A stretch of DNA of 64,000 nucleotides from Streptomyces dangxiongensis (lineage in GTDB: Bacteria > Actinomycetota > Actinomycetes > Streptomycetales > Streptomycetaceae): contig NZ_CP033073.1 in assembly GCF_003675325.1 (NCBI RefSeq), positions 1,550,001 through 1,614,000 on the forward strand, written 5' to 3'. Under the pieces are notes generated by a model. That model was given only the letters and a program-made list of their open reading frames with translations. It had not been told where the DNA came from and searched no databases. Of this stretch, positions 46,001 to 53,267 are shown in pieces; the stretch's first letter is position 1, and the number at the start of each line of letters is the position of its first letter. The translations under genes and the position numbers were made by a program.

Positions 46001-47569
46001 GCCGCACCTCAAGGTCACGGGCCGAAGGTGCTGAGGCACCTGGACGAGTGGCCCGTCAGCATCTCATCGGAGGGACCGCTCCAGGAAGTGCGGATCCGGC
46101 CCACCAACGCACGCACCCCGCTGTTCTCCCTCATCGCCTACCACTCCGGCATGTATGCGGCACGGGGGAACGGCGAGACCGTCCACGTGGTCACCGGAGC
46201 CGAAGACCGCGGGTTGACGCTCGCGGACATCCGTCGTGTCGACCGCTTTCAGCTCGCGCTGACCGCCCATCGCGACGGGAACATGAGGGTGTGGGACCTC
46301 GACGTTTGCCCTCGGTTCGGCCATGGCCAAGACCACTGGCACCACGCCACAGTACTCGGCACCATCCGGCTCGGCGGCTCGGAGCTCGCCCTCAGCATCG
46401 AACTCGCATCCGGTGAGGTCAAGGCTTGGGACCTGAGCGCCGGTACCCAGGATCACGAGCTGGGCGACTTGGGCGAGCTCAGCCACGCCGCCATCGTGAC
46501 AGCTGGCAACGCGTCCTACGTCGTCACGGTGACCACGGAGTCCGAGCTCGACACCTGGAATGTCCGTGAGGATGTCCTCGAATCGACGGTCCGCCTCCCC
46601 ACCCCGGCCACCTCATTGGCCGCTGTGGCGCACGGCGATTCGGTATGGGCCGTGGTTGGCGGTGCCGACGGCAGCATCCATGTATGGGACACGAGCAAGG
46701 AGTCTCTTTCCCACGTCCTCGCCGACGTGGAGGGGCCGGTCACAGAACTGGTCGCGGGCGACGTCGGCGGCGAGTCTCTCCTGATCAGCGTCCACAACGA
46801 ACGCACAGTACGTCTCTGGTCCCTGGCTGACAGCACCCTGCGGCAATCGATCACGCTGGACCGGATCGGAGCGATCACGATGCAAGGCGGGCGCCTGTTC
46901 GCTGCAGAGCAATCCTCGAACGGCGATGAGGTACGGGTCTGGGACCTCGTAACGGCCTCGCTCGTGGGTTCCGCCCCCGTCGCCGACCCGCAGGTGATGA
47001 CGGTCAGCCAAGTGAACGGCAGGCCGGTACTCGTGGCCGCTGTCGGCGAGGAGGAGGTCCAGGCATGGGATGCCGAATCCGGCGATCTACTTGGACATCC
47101 GGCCCTGGTGCCGGGTCGGGTGCACACGCTCGTCCCCTACGAAAGCGGTGTGCTGGTAGGCACCAAGGCTGGCCATGTCACGGCCCTCGGGTGGGTCTGT
47201 TCCGCAGCGGCGTCGGCAGTCCGACCGGCGCAGCCGACCGTCCACGCCACCCATGTCCTGGCTTGGCTGCCGGGCGAACTGCTATGTGGAGATGCCCGTG
47301 CAGACGGATGGGAGTTGCACACCCTCGAGGAATGGGAGGGAGGCCTGCCGCCTTCCCACGGTCTGGTGTACGCCCGCCCCATCACTGCAACGACGGCCGA
47401 GCTACACGATGTTCTCGTCGACGTACTCACGCCCCACGGATTCGAGGTCATGCGGCTGGAGGCACACTGGTACGAGATCAGCAGGGTCGCCGGCGTGACC
47501 ACCGGCGGCCCGTGGCGCTTCCCGGCGTACTCCGTTCATTGTTACTTGGAGGAAGGACCAGAGCAGTGA
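43037..47569 (+). CDS. Caspase-NACHT-WD40 protein (bacterial NLR-like)
   Basis: 1510 residues from ATG 43037 (ATG 43040 and GTG 42983 are alternatives). Residues 1-230 are a caspase-like C14 protease: RALLLGVGTFEN, the catalytic His in IVHFAGHG (H88) and the catalytic Cys in LFLLDVCGAG (C138). A STAND/NACHT NTPase follows, with Walker A TGSPGSGKSA (321-330) and Walker B VVLILDAIDEALE (418-430). The region from about residue 820 holds WD40-like blades (GSLQAWDI, NMRVWDLD, EVKAWDLS, SIHVWDTS, TVRLWSL, EVRVWDL, EVQAWDAE). The plan is that of apoptosome-like signalling proteins: the WD40 part senses, the NTPase oligomerises and the caspase cuts. The stop overlaps the hydrolase start. Confidence 0.85.
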   Translation: MMVRALLLGVGTFENAADGEWSPTSEGLSPLPSVEPQVRELGAVLSRFDGLHVSDPVINADQISVEERWRQLRHDSGGLPRIVHFAGHGIVRGRVLYLPVHDSRPTDLPASAIDIGRWLNEVEHGSDQSPVLFLLDVCGAGAATDYQLFQDVSEGDRKTWVIAACTAGESAFDACFTKATAQALERLRLGHWDISPAMAHVPVEAVADEIARELVRLGEGYPQTVVHSPRRAASLPVPEFFANPAFSTDGWQRLRSRLRLAVRELAAEFDPGLDPVHFLTRASGRLDDASAITGCLFTGRTRELTRIRSWLARDEPLLLVTGSPGSGKSALLGVTVFLSHHQLAELSTMLVGRIPAQYRPERRYPTLVAVHARHRSRDEVVASIIVQLTPEDSRPAFASSEQALDELKRIARDLPEPVVLILDAIDEALESGRIVSDLLPKLLSTLRPDGRPAFRALVGMRPPQADDHRGWEVPGAHGKVLDLDTSSGVEDLAADLTTYIADILYSAPGYSDQALRESVAHAVATAIAHSPDRSTFLVAALFADFLRTGVPLNPAEAVARLPQSLPHLLELHLRTTLDGDPWMRHLMVGLAQARGQGMPLELVVAAATAAAMAAGQELRPLTPGEAHEKLATARFYLRTSIDSDGRQLYRFFHETVTEHFRDAGAEFEGLADMLFHELLSAVPGRWAAEGPRWDLAAPYLLRHLMEHAVAAPAGSAVDHLFLDPEYLVRADHSSIWEAVHRTRTPAARRAGVAYRTAFGRFDTGDRFGRRVPLETRRAKLRQYLATYRAVGLARRLRDERTVLRTRWSTGLPEESLLSVIGEDELGATVSALALGSVERRLLAVFAGTDGSLQAWDITPSPDVAFRYFSIPRTGEGTITQMAIVDLDERAVIVSVTDQNVLQLYDLTTGSHVADARLDGERVSALAVVGTGDQAVLAVGRVSGEIGLVGLLDESFGTIFDTIEAGDAAIASLLGVESADGSLSFHCAPAAPQGHGPKVLRHLDEWPVSISSEGPLQEVRIRPTNARTPLFSLIAYHSGMYAARGNGETVHVVTGAEDRGLTLADIRRVDRFQLALTAHRDGNMRVWDLDVCPRFGHGQDHWHHATVLGTIRLGGSELALSIELASGEVKAWDLSAGTQDHELGDLGELSHAAIVTAGNASYVVTVTTESELDTWNVREDVLESTVRLPTPATSLAAVAHGDSVWAVVGGADGSIHVWDTSKESLSHVLADVEGPVTELVAGDVGGESLLISVHNERTVRLWSLADSTLRQSITLDRIGAITMQGGRLFAAEQSSNGDEVRVWDLVTASLVGSAPVADPQVMTVSQVNGRPVLVAAVGEEEVQAWDAESGDLLGHPALVPGRVHTLVPYESGVLVGTKAGHVTALGWVCSAAASAVRPAQPTVHATHVLAWLPGELLCGDARADGWELHTLEEWEGGLPPSHGLVYARPITATTAELHDVLVDVLTPHGFEVMRLEAHWYEISRVAGVTTGGPWRFPAYSVHCYLEEGPEQ

Positions 47570-48459
47570 CGATCGTCGCAGTGCACGGCATCGGCAACCA
47601 CCTGAGCGGCCGCTCGCCGGAACAGGCGGCCATCGAACTAGCAGGGCAGTGGCGGCTCAAGCTGCAGCATGGGTTCTCGGCTGCTGGACTGAACGGCCAC
47701 CTGCTCCCTGCCCTGCACGCCGCGTACTACGCTCACCACACCTACGCCGCGGAGCGGCAGGCCGCCGTGCTGGACATACCTGCTCTCGACGAACGAGAAG
47801 AGTCCGTCGTCATCGCCTGGGCGCTGGCCCTCGGTTCACCCACCCTCCGGGAACGGCAGGGATTGGTTACTGCTCCGCTGCGGCAGGTCCTGTCCTGGGT
47901 TTCCCAACGCCGCAACATCCCCGTCGGGACGGTCATTCGGCTTGCCGTCCAGCTGGCGGGCGAGGTTCGCCGCTACCTCCATGTTCCGCAGGTAAGGGAT
48001 GCAGCCCGATCCGCTGTGGCCGAGGCGATCCGACAGGTGCGCCCCCGCGTAGTGCTGGCCCATTCCCTCGGCTCGGTCGTCACGTACGAGGCTCTCCACG
48101 CTCACCCAGAGCTGACCGTGGACTGCTTCGTGACCTTGGGCTCTCCTCTCGGCCTGCCAGGCGGAATCTTCGATCACTTGGTGCCCACGCCAACCGCCGA
48201 TCGGGGTTCGCGGCCCGCCGGAGTCCGCTACTGGGTGAACCTCGCCGACACAGGTGACCTGGTGGCGGTTCCTCGTCGGCTCGGCGACCGTTTCCCCGTT
48301 GACCAGCACGCCGACACTCCGATGGGCCGTATCGACTTCCACACCTTCGGAGCGTACTTGTCCTCCCCGCTGACCGCTGCGGCGATCTCTCCCTTCGTCC
48401 GCGACCCGACGATCCCGGACACAGATCACCTGAGTTTCCGGAAGGGCGCGTCGTCTTAA
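47566..48459 (+). CDS. Alpha/beta hydrolase (lipase-like) coupled to the caspase gene
   Basis: 297 residues from GTG 47566, which overlaps the stop of the caspase gene (GTGA), with GGAGGAAGG upstream. IVAVHGIGNH is the oxyanion strand. RVVLAHSLGSVVTYEAL contains the nucleophile S167 in a G-x-S-x-G-like AHSLGS. An Asp near LADTGDLV and a His in IDFHTFGAYLSS complete a plausible triad. A long helical cap (residues 60-150) separates the first strand from the elbow. There is no signal peptide, so it acts in the cytoplasm or at the inner face of the membrane. Tight coupling suggests it is the effector or the substrate of the caspase protein. Confidence 0.8.
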   Translation: MTIVAVHGIGNHLSGRSPEQAAIELAGQWRLKLQHGFSAAGLNGHLLPALHAAYYAHHTYAAERQAAVLDIPALDEREESVVIAWALALGSPTLRERQGLVTAPLRQVLSWVSQRRNIPVGTVIRLAVQLAGEVRRYLHVPQVRDAARSAVAEAIRQVRPRVVLAHSLGSVVTYEALHAHPELTVDCFVTLGSPLGLPGGIFDHLVPTPTADRGSRPAGVRYWVNLADTGDLVAVPRRLGDRFPVDQHADTPMGRIDFHTFGAYLSSPLTAAAISPFVRDPTIPDTDHLSFRKGASS

Positions 48460-48508
48460 ACGATCCGTCGTCGCAGCTTGTGTCCCTTCGATCAGGAGCG
48501 TGCTCACG

Positions 48509-48540
48509 TACGACTGGATTCACCGTCATACGACTCGATT
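48509..48540. repeat. Short direct repeat at the integrase 3' end
   Basis: TACGACTGGATT (48509-48520) and TACGACTCGATT (48529-48540) differ at one base and are 20 bases apart. They bracket the last codons of the integrase gene. Tyrosine integrase arm-type or core sites are commonly found here, but a matching distant copy was not found. Confidence 0.4.
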
Positions 48541-49767
48541 GGATGGCAAACGGCACCGCGCGCCGAGCAACGCATCGACTGCCGCGCGGCTCTTGCCACC
48601 GGCCTCGGGCATGAAGTGGGCGTAGTGGTCGAGGGTGATGGTCGGGCTGGAGTGGCCGAGCCATCGGGCGAGGGTGACGACGGATTCACCCGCCTCGAGG
48701 ATCACGGAGGCGTAGGTGTGCCGGAGTATGTGGAAGCCGTCCTTGCGGGAGGCCTTCCAGCGCTGGCCCTTCTCCCGCACGGGGATCACGCCGGCCTTCG
48801 CGAGGGCGGGCTTCCATACCTCGTCGTTGAAGATGTTGGCGCGGATCGCGTTGCCGTAGGTCGTGGTCAGGACCAGTGGGAAGGAGCGTTTCTCCCGATC
48901 CGGTTCGGGTCCACCCCAGGGCAGCTCGACCTCGACGGCTGGAAGCTGCAGGAAGTGTGCGCGCAGCTCGGCGGCCACCGAAGGCGGCATGTCGACGACC
49001 CGGGTCTTCCCGCCCTTGGGAAGGGTGAAGTACAAACGGCCGTACAGGAGCTGGACCTGTCGGCGGACGCGGATGAGCCCGCGCTCGAAGTCGACGTCCG
49101 CCGGCGACAGCCCGAAGACCTCTCCTTGGCGCAGCCCGCACCCGAGGGCGACCACGACGGCGATCCGGTACCGCTGGCTGACGGCGTCCCGCACCCGTTG
49201 CGCGGTCTCCAGCGGCCAAGCCTCCCGCTGGTCCTCCGGGGCCTTGGGCCAGCGCACAGACTTGGCACGCATCGGGTTGCGGACCAGCCGTTTGTCGTCG
49301 ATCGCCGTCTCGAAGACGTTCGAGAGGGTGGTCAGGATCTGCCGGGCGTAGCGCGGTGCGCACTCGCCTTCGAGCGTGGCGATGTAGCCGCGCAGGACGG
49401 AGGCGGTGACGTCCCGCAGCGCGACGTCACCGATGTGCGGGAGTACGTGGAGGCGCACGCGCTCGTCCACCCGCTTGACCGTGCCCGGTGCACCCCGCAC
49501 GCCCGCCTGCCAGTGGCGCGCGATGTAGTCGGCGATGGTGATGAAGCCGTCGCGCGGGTCGACGAACTCGCCCCGCTCACTGTCGGTGCCGGCTCGGCGG
49601 AGCCATGCCTTGGCGTCCTCCAGGGTGTCGAACGACATGCCCCGGACGCCCGGGATGCCCGCGACCCGGTACCGGCTGCCCTTGCCGTACCGGGCGGTGC
49701 GCTCGCGCTTGCCGGTGACAGGGTCCTTCTTCTTGTTAATCCAACGGTCTTCGATGTAGCCAGCCAA
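48526..49767 (-). CDS. Tyrosine-type site-specific integrase
   Basis: 413 residues from TTG 49767. An N-terminal AP2-like arm-binding region (VTGKRERTARYGKGSRYRV) is followed by a SAM-like core-binding domain (TIADYIARHWQAGV...RVRLHVLPHIGDVALRDVT). The catalytic domain has R213 (CGLRQGEV), H346-x2-R349 (HILRHTYAS), H372 (LGHSS) and the nucleophile Y382 (DHYAHF). All catalytic residues are intact. It would catalyse integration and excision of the element that includes the xis and replication genes to its right. No tRNA target is seen beside it. Confidence 0.93.
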   Translation of the reverse strand: MAGYIEDRWINKKKDPVTGKRERTARYGKGSRYRVAGIPGVRGMSFDTLEDAKAWLRRAGTDSERGEFVDPRDGFITIADYIARHWQAGVRGAPGTVKRVDERVRLHVLPHIGDVALRDVTASVLRGYIATLEGECAPRYARQILTTLSNVFETAIDDKRLVRNPMRAKSVRWPKAPEDQREAWPLETAQRVRDAVSQRYRIAVVVALGCGLRQGEVFGLSPADVDFERGLIRVRRQVQLLYGRLYFTLPKGGKTRVVDMPPSVAAELRAHFLQLPAVEVELPWGGPEPDREKRSFPLVLTTTYGNAIRANIFNDEVWKPALAKAGVIPVREKGQRWKASRKDGFHILRHTYASVILEAGESVVTLARWLGHSSPTITLDHYAHFMPEAGGKSRAAVDALLGARCRLPSNRVV

Positions 49768-49812
49768 GTGTTTCCTTGCAGCTAGGGGTTCGGGACGGTC
49801 AGCCGGAAGCCG

Positions 49813-50130
49813 TCAGACGGTTGCCGAGTAGGCGGCGCGCCGTTGCGGTGCGGCGCTCACGGGGTTGAGGTCGAGGTTGGAGCGGGAGTCCTCCTGTTCC
49901 TGCGCACGTATCCAGGCGTCGAGCGCATCGACTCTGTACGTCACGCGCCCGCGGGCGCCCATCCGGAAACTGGGCGGACCCTGCCGCCGGTGACGCCAGA
50001 CGTAAAGCGTCTTGGGTGAAATGCCGAGATACGCGGCCGTGTCCTGGACCCCGAGAAACGCACGGCCGACGGTGGAACGGTGACGAAATTCGGGGGCACC
50101 GACAGAGGGAATCGGATCGACGACGGACAA
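49813..50130 (-). CDS. Excisionase-like MerR/HTH_17 DNA-binding protein
   Basis: About 105 residues from TTG 50130, chosen because AAGGA lies seven bases before it. GTG 50175 would give 120 residues but lacks a ribosome site. FLGVQDTAAYLGISPKTLYVWRHRRQGPPSFRMGARGRVTYRVDALDAWIRAQ is the small winged-helix of excisionases, which bends attachment-site DNA and favours excision. It lies 45 bases upstream of the integrase gene on the same strand, the usual xis-int order in actinomycete elements. Confidence 0.88.
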   Translation of the reverse strand: MSVVDPIPSVGAPEFRHRSTVGRAFLGVQDTAAYLGISPKTLYVWRHRRQGPPSFRMGARGRVTYRVDALDAWIRAQEQEDSRSNLDLNPVSAAPQRRAAYSATV

Positions 50131-50218
50131 GCGAAGTTCCTTACGCAGGGGACGGGGAAATGGACCACTAGCCACGCACAGACGCAGCGGCCTCCAGGGA
50201 CCACCAATGGTGTGGAGA

Positions 50219-50243
50219 ATCCCCGGTTTCGGAAACCGGGGAT
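50219..50243 (-). terminator. Hairpin terminator after the XRE gene
   Basis: ATCCCCGGTTTC (50219-50230) and its perfect complement GAAACCGGGGAT (50232-50243) form a stem with the loop in TTTCGGAAA. It lies seven bases past the XRE gene stop and before the excisionase gene. Confidence 0.7.
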
Positions 50244-50249
50244 CGTCGG

Positions 50250-50534
50250 CTATATTCCGCCCACCCTCAGTGACTCGGGGCGGCTCGACGGAGCAGCGAG
50301 AAGCGCGTTCGGCGAGGATCCGAGGGCTGCTGCGATGGCGACGAGGTCGTCGATGTCGCAGCGTCGGACCGTACGTTCGATGCGGGAGAGCGCGGTGAAG
50401 GTCATGGGGCGACCGAGTGCGGTGACCCGGGCGGCGAGCTGGCGCTGGGAGTAGCCACGGGCCACGCGGGTGCGTTCGATGGCGTGGGCGGCGGCGCGGC
50501 CGGCGGGTCCGATTTCAAGAGGGCGTGGCGGCAT
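50250..50534 (-). CDS. XRE-family helix-turn-helix regulator of the element
   Basis: 94 residues from ATG 50534. RTRVARGYSQRQLAARVTALGRPMTFTALSRIERTVRRCDIDDLVAIAAALGSSPNALL is a Cro/CI-type HTH with the longer form common in actinomycete elements. It is divergent from the replication gene and lies upstream of xis-int, so it is likely the element's repressor. The 250-base gap to the replication gene contains an inverted repeat (CCGGGGTG 50705-50712 with CACCCCGG further right). Confidence 0.85.
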   Translation of the reverse strand: MPPRPLEIGPAGRAAAHAIERTRVARGYSQRQLAARVTALGRPMTFTALSRIERTVRRCDIDDLVAIAAALGSSPNALLAAPSSRPESLRVGGI

Positions 50535-50782
50535 TGGTGTGTTGTAGCTTGCCCGCCGGAGGCTCGGGAAGGCATTCCCCGTCTGCTGTGAGCGATCCCG
50601 ACATCGAATATCGCGGGCGATTTCACCGACCGGTGTTTCGGATTTACGGTCGTGCGACCGGAAAACCTTTCACGGCCGCTTGAGCCAGGTCTGGACTTCT
50701 AGACCCGGGGTGTGGCTGTGTTGTCCACGCACCCCGGCCCCGCCGGTTTCCCTGCCGCGATTTCGAAAGGCGGTCGATCTCC

Positions 50783-51676
50783 ATCGCCCGTATCCGCACC
50801 ATCAAGCCCGAGGCCTTCGCCTCCGAGTCCCTGGCGGCCGTGTCCCTGAGCGCCGAGCGGACCTTCTTCGGCCTGCTCACCCAAGCCGACGACAAGGGCC
50901 GCCTCCGCGACCAGGCCGCCGTCATCGCGGGACAACTGTGGTCGCTGCGCCGCGAACACGGCCCGGTGGAGGTCGAGGACGATCTGACGCAGCTCGACGC
51001 GGCCGGCCTGATCTGCCGCTACGAGGGCGAGGACGGAAGGCAGTACCTGCACGTCGTCGCCTTCGCCCTCCACCAGAAGATCAACCGCCCCAGCATCAGC
51101 AGGATCCCGTCCTGCCCGCACCACGACCTCGGCGTCCCACGTGAGTCCTCACTGCCGGTGCGCGGAGCCGTCACGGAGTCCTCCAGGACGGGTCAGGCAG
51201 CAGGCAGGGAGCCCGCCATGAGCAGGGAATTCGCAGGTCAAGGGCAGTTCAGTGAGCCCTCGCAGCCGGTTGAGGGAGGGCTCAATGAGCCTGACGTGAG
51301 CCCTCAGCGTCCGGATCTAGGACCTAGGAACAGGGATCTAGGAACTACCCCGTTGGGGGGCGCGAGCGCCCCCGCGTCCCAGACCGTCTCGGCGAAGGAC
51401 CTCATCACCGAGTACGCCGCGGCCTGCGAGCACCGCCCTCCCTCCACCGTGCTCGGCCAACTCGGGCAGGAGGCCAAGAAGCTCCTCGACGAGGGCATCG
51501 ACCCCGCCCACGTACGAGCCGGTCTCGACCGCCACCGTGCCAAGGGCCTCCACCCGAAGACCCTGCCCAGCCTCGTGCACGAGGTCATGAACGCGGGTGC
51601 CTCCACGCCCACCGCCGCCCACCGCCCCTGGACCAACCCCACCGACGTCGCCGCCGCCTACGGGGGTGCCCTCTGA
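50783..51676 (+). CDS. Phage/element-type replication protein with non-canonical start
   Basis: 298 codons if read from ATC 50783. ARIRTIKPEAFASESLAAVSLSAERTFFGLLTQADDKGRLRDQAAVIAGQLW and DLTQLDAAGLICRYEGEDGRQYLHVVAF match the winged-helix N-terminus of replication proteins of Streptomyces phages and elements, which normally begin with Met before ARIRTIKPE. Here that codon is ATC. No ATG, GTG or TTG lies upstream in frame back to a TGA at 50681, and the next usable start is GTG 50840, which would cut off the domain's first helix. A disordered Ser/Pro middle leads to a C-terminal helical domain (ITEYAAACEHRPPSTVLGQLGQEAKKLLDEGI). It is upstream of a DnaC-like ATPase. Confidence 0.75.
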   Translation: MARIRTIKPEAFASESLAAVSLSAERTFFGLLTQADDKGRLRDQAAVIAGQLWSLRREHGPVEVEDDLTQLDAAGLICRYEGEDGRQYLHVVAFALHQKINRPSISRIPSCPHHDLGVPRESSLPVRGAVTESSRTGQAAGREPAMSREFAGQGQFSEPSQPVEGGLNEPDVSPQRPDLGPRNRDLGTTPLGGASAPASQTVSAKDLITEYAAACEHRPPSTVLGQLGQEAKKLLDEGIDPAHVRAGLDRHRAKGLHPKTLPSLVHEVMNAGASTPTAAHRPWTNPTDVAAAYGGAL

Positions 51677-51720
51677 CCCCCACCGCCCTCCCGCAGCCGG
51701 CCGACCACGTCGTCCGGACC

Positions 51721-52407
51721 ATGGCGGGGATCCTGCTCCGCCGGGGCATGGACCCGTCCGTCATGGACTCGAAGGAACCGGAGCCCGCACCCCAACCGGT
51801 CACCTCCCTGCAACTGGCCGACGCCCGCGTCCCCCCGCGCTACCGACAGTCCCTCGCCGATCACCCTCAGGTCGCCGACTGGGTGGACGAGATCGCGCGT
51901 GCCGGGCGCCCCGGCCCGTCCGGCACACGGGGCATCGCAGAGGGCCCGTCGCTGCTGATCGCCGGCCCCACCGGCACCGGCAAGACCCACCAGGCCTACG
52001 GGGCCGTCCGCAGCCTGCTCGCGGCTGGCGTCCGCCTGCGCTGGGAAGCCGTCACCGCCGCCGACCTGTACGCCCGCCTGAGGCCGCGACCAGGACTCGA
52101 CGCCGAGCGTGAACTGCACACCCTGGCCCGCTGCCCGCTGCTGGTACTGGACGACCTCGGCGCCGCCAAGGGCAGCGAGTGGACGGAGGAGCTGACCTAC
52201 CGGCTGATCAACCACCGGTACGAGTACCTGCGCCCCACCCTGCTCACGACCAACCTCCCCATCCCCAAGCTCCGCTCCGCCCTCGGTGACCGCGTCGCCT
52301 CCCGCCTCTCCGAGATGACCCACCGGTCATCCTCGACGGGCCCGACCGCCGCCGTACCTCCCCCGCCGCTTGAACGCGCCCACCCCTTTGGAGCACCACC
52401 CGCTTGA
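51721..52407 (+). CDS. DnaC/IstB-like helicase-loader ATPase
   Basis: 228 residues from ATG 51721. CTG 51673, overlapping the previous stop, would add LTPTALPQPADHVVRT and may be the true start. Walker A IAGPTGTGKTHQ (80-91), Walker B PLLVLDDLGA and sensor LLTTNLPI are those of the DnaC/DnaI family that load the replicative helicase. The C-terminus SDRVASRLSEM-like segment (GDRVASRLSEMTH) contains the arginine-finger region. Together with the preceding protein it forms a replication module. The end overlaps the next gene by four bases (TTGA). Confidence 0.88.
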   Translation: MAGILLRRGMDPSVMDSKEPEPAPQPVTSLQLADARVPPRYRQSLADHPQVADWVDEIARAGRPGPSGTRGIAEGPSLLIAGPTGTGKTHQAYGAVRSLLAAGVRLRWEAVTAADLYARLRPRPGLDAERELHTLARCPLLVLDDLGAAKGSEWTEELTYRLINHRYEYLRPTLLTTNLPIPKLRSALGDRVASRLSEMTHRSSSTGPTAAVPPPPLERAHPFGAPPA

Positions 52408-53267
52408 CCACCACCTCCCACCGCACGCAGACGGCCGAGCGGTACGCCCTCGCCATCGCTGGATGCGTCATCGTCGCTCTCACCGCCGCGGGCTTCTGGC
52501 TCTCCTACGCCCACCTAGCCGAGGTCGCAGGGCGGCACGGCCTCGGGACTTCCCCCACCCGCCAGTGGGCATGGCCCGCGACGCTCGATGCCTTCATCGT
52601 CGCCGGCGAAGTGCTCATGCTCCGCGCCAGCCTCCGCCGGGAATCCGACGGGTGGGCGATCTCCCTCACCGCTGCCGGATCTCTGGGCTCTATCGCCCTG
52701 AACGTCACCGGTGTCAGCAGGTCCGACGGCGTCCCGGCCCCGGCCCTCGACTACGTCGTCGCCGCCGTCCCACCCGCAGCCGCGCTCTTCGCCTTCGGCG
52801 TCCTCATGCGGCAGATCCACCGCCACGTCGCTGCCGCGGAGTCCCGCCACAGTCGCCGCCCTACAGGGGAGCCCTCAACACATCCCGCGGACCTGAACCG
52901 TCCCCGCGCCCACTCCGCCACACTGCAGCTCCGGGACCCGGAACGGCACGAGGGCCGCGAGGGTGACCGCCCCACTCCGGCTGGCGCTGCGCAGGGCGCA
53001 TCAGTCGATGTGGCGGAAGAGACCGACCAAGTGGCGGAAGGCCACGTCCCGCCGAAGAAGCGCACCGGTCGCAAGCCCGCCGCCACGGACGATGAACTCC
53101 TCGCCATCGCCCGCACCGCCCCGCTCGGACGCGATGGGCGCGCGTCAAGCCGCCACATCGAGACGGCTGTCCGCGCTCGCGGCCTCCCCATCGGCAGGGA
53201 CCGCCGAAACAAGATCACCTGGCAGGTCCAGGCCGAACTCAACAGCGGCCAAGCAGACGCCGCGTAG
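52404..53267 (+). CDS. DUF2637 membrane protein (Spd-like)
   Basis: 287 residues from TTG 52404. Four membrane helices lie in residues 10-135 (YALAIAGCVIVALTAAGFWLSYAHLAEVA, WPATLDAFIVAGEVLMLRASL, WAISLTAAGSLGSIALNVTGVS, YVVAAVPPAAALFAFGVLMRQI). This is the DUF2637 pattern seen on actinomycete plasmids and integrative elements, often linked to plasmid spread. The hydrophilic C-terminal half ends in a helix-turn-helix-like region (DDELLAIARTAPLGRDGRASSRHIETAVRARGLPIGRDRRNKITWQV). It is last in the replication operon. Confidence 0.85.
   Translation: MTTTSHRTQTAERYALAIAGCVIVALTAAGFWLSYAHLAEVAGRHGLGTSPTRQWAWPATLDAFIVAGEVLMLRASLRRESDGWAISLTAAGSLGSIALNVTGVSRSDGVPAPALDYVVAAVPPAAALFAFGVLMRQIHRHVAAAESRHSRRPTGEPSTHPADLNRPRAHSATLQLRDPERHEGREGDRPTPAGAAQGASVDVAEETDQVAEGHVPPKKRTGRKPAATDDELLAIARTAPLGRDGRASSRHIETAVRARGLPIGRDRRNKITWQVQAELNSGQADAA

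Noticed and set aside
48440..48540. A tRNA gene as integration target beside the integrase
   Set aside because: No cloverleaf or T-loop GGTTCGA-type sequence could be traced here, so the attachment site remains unknown.
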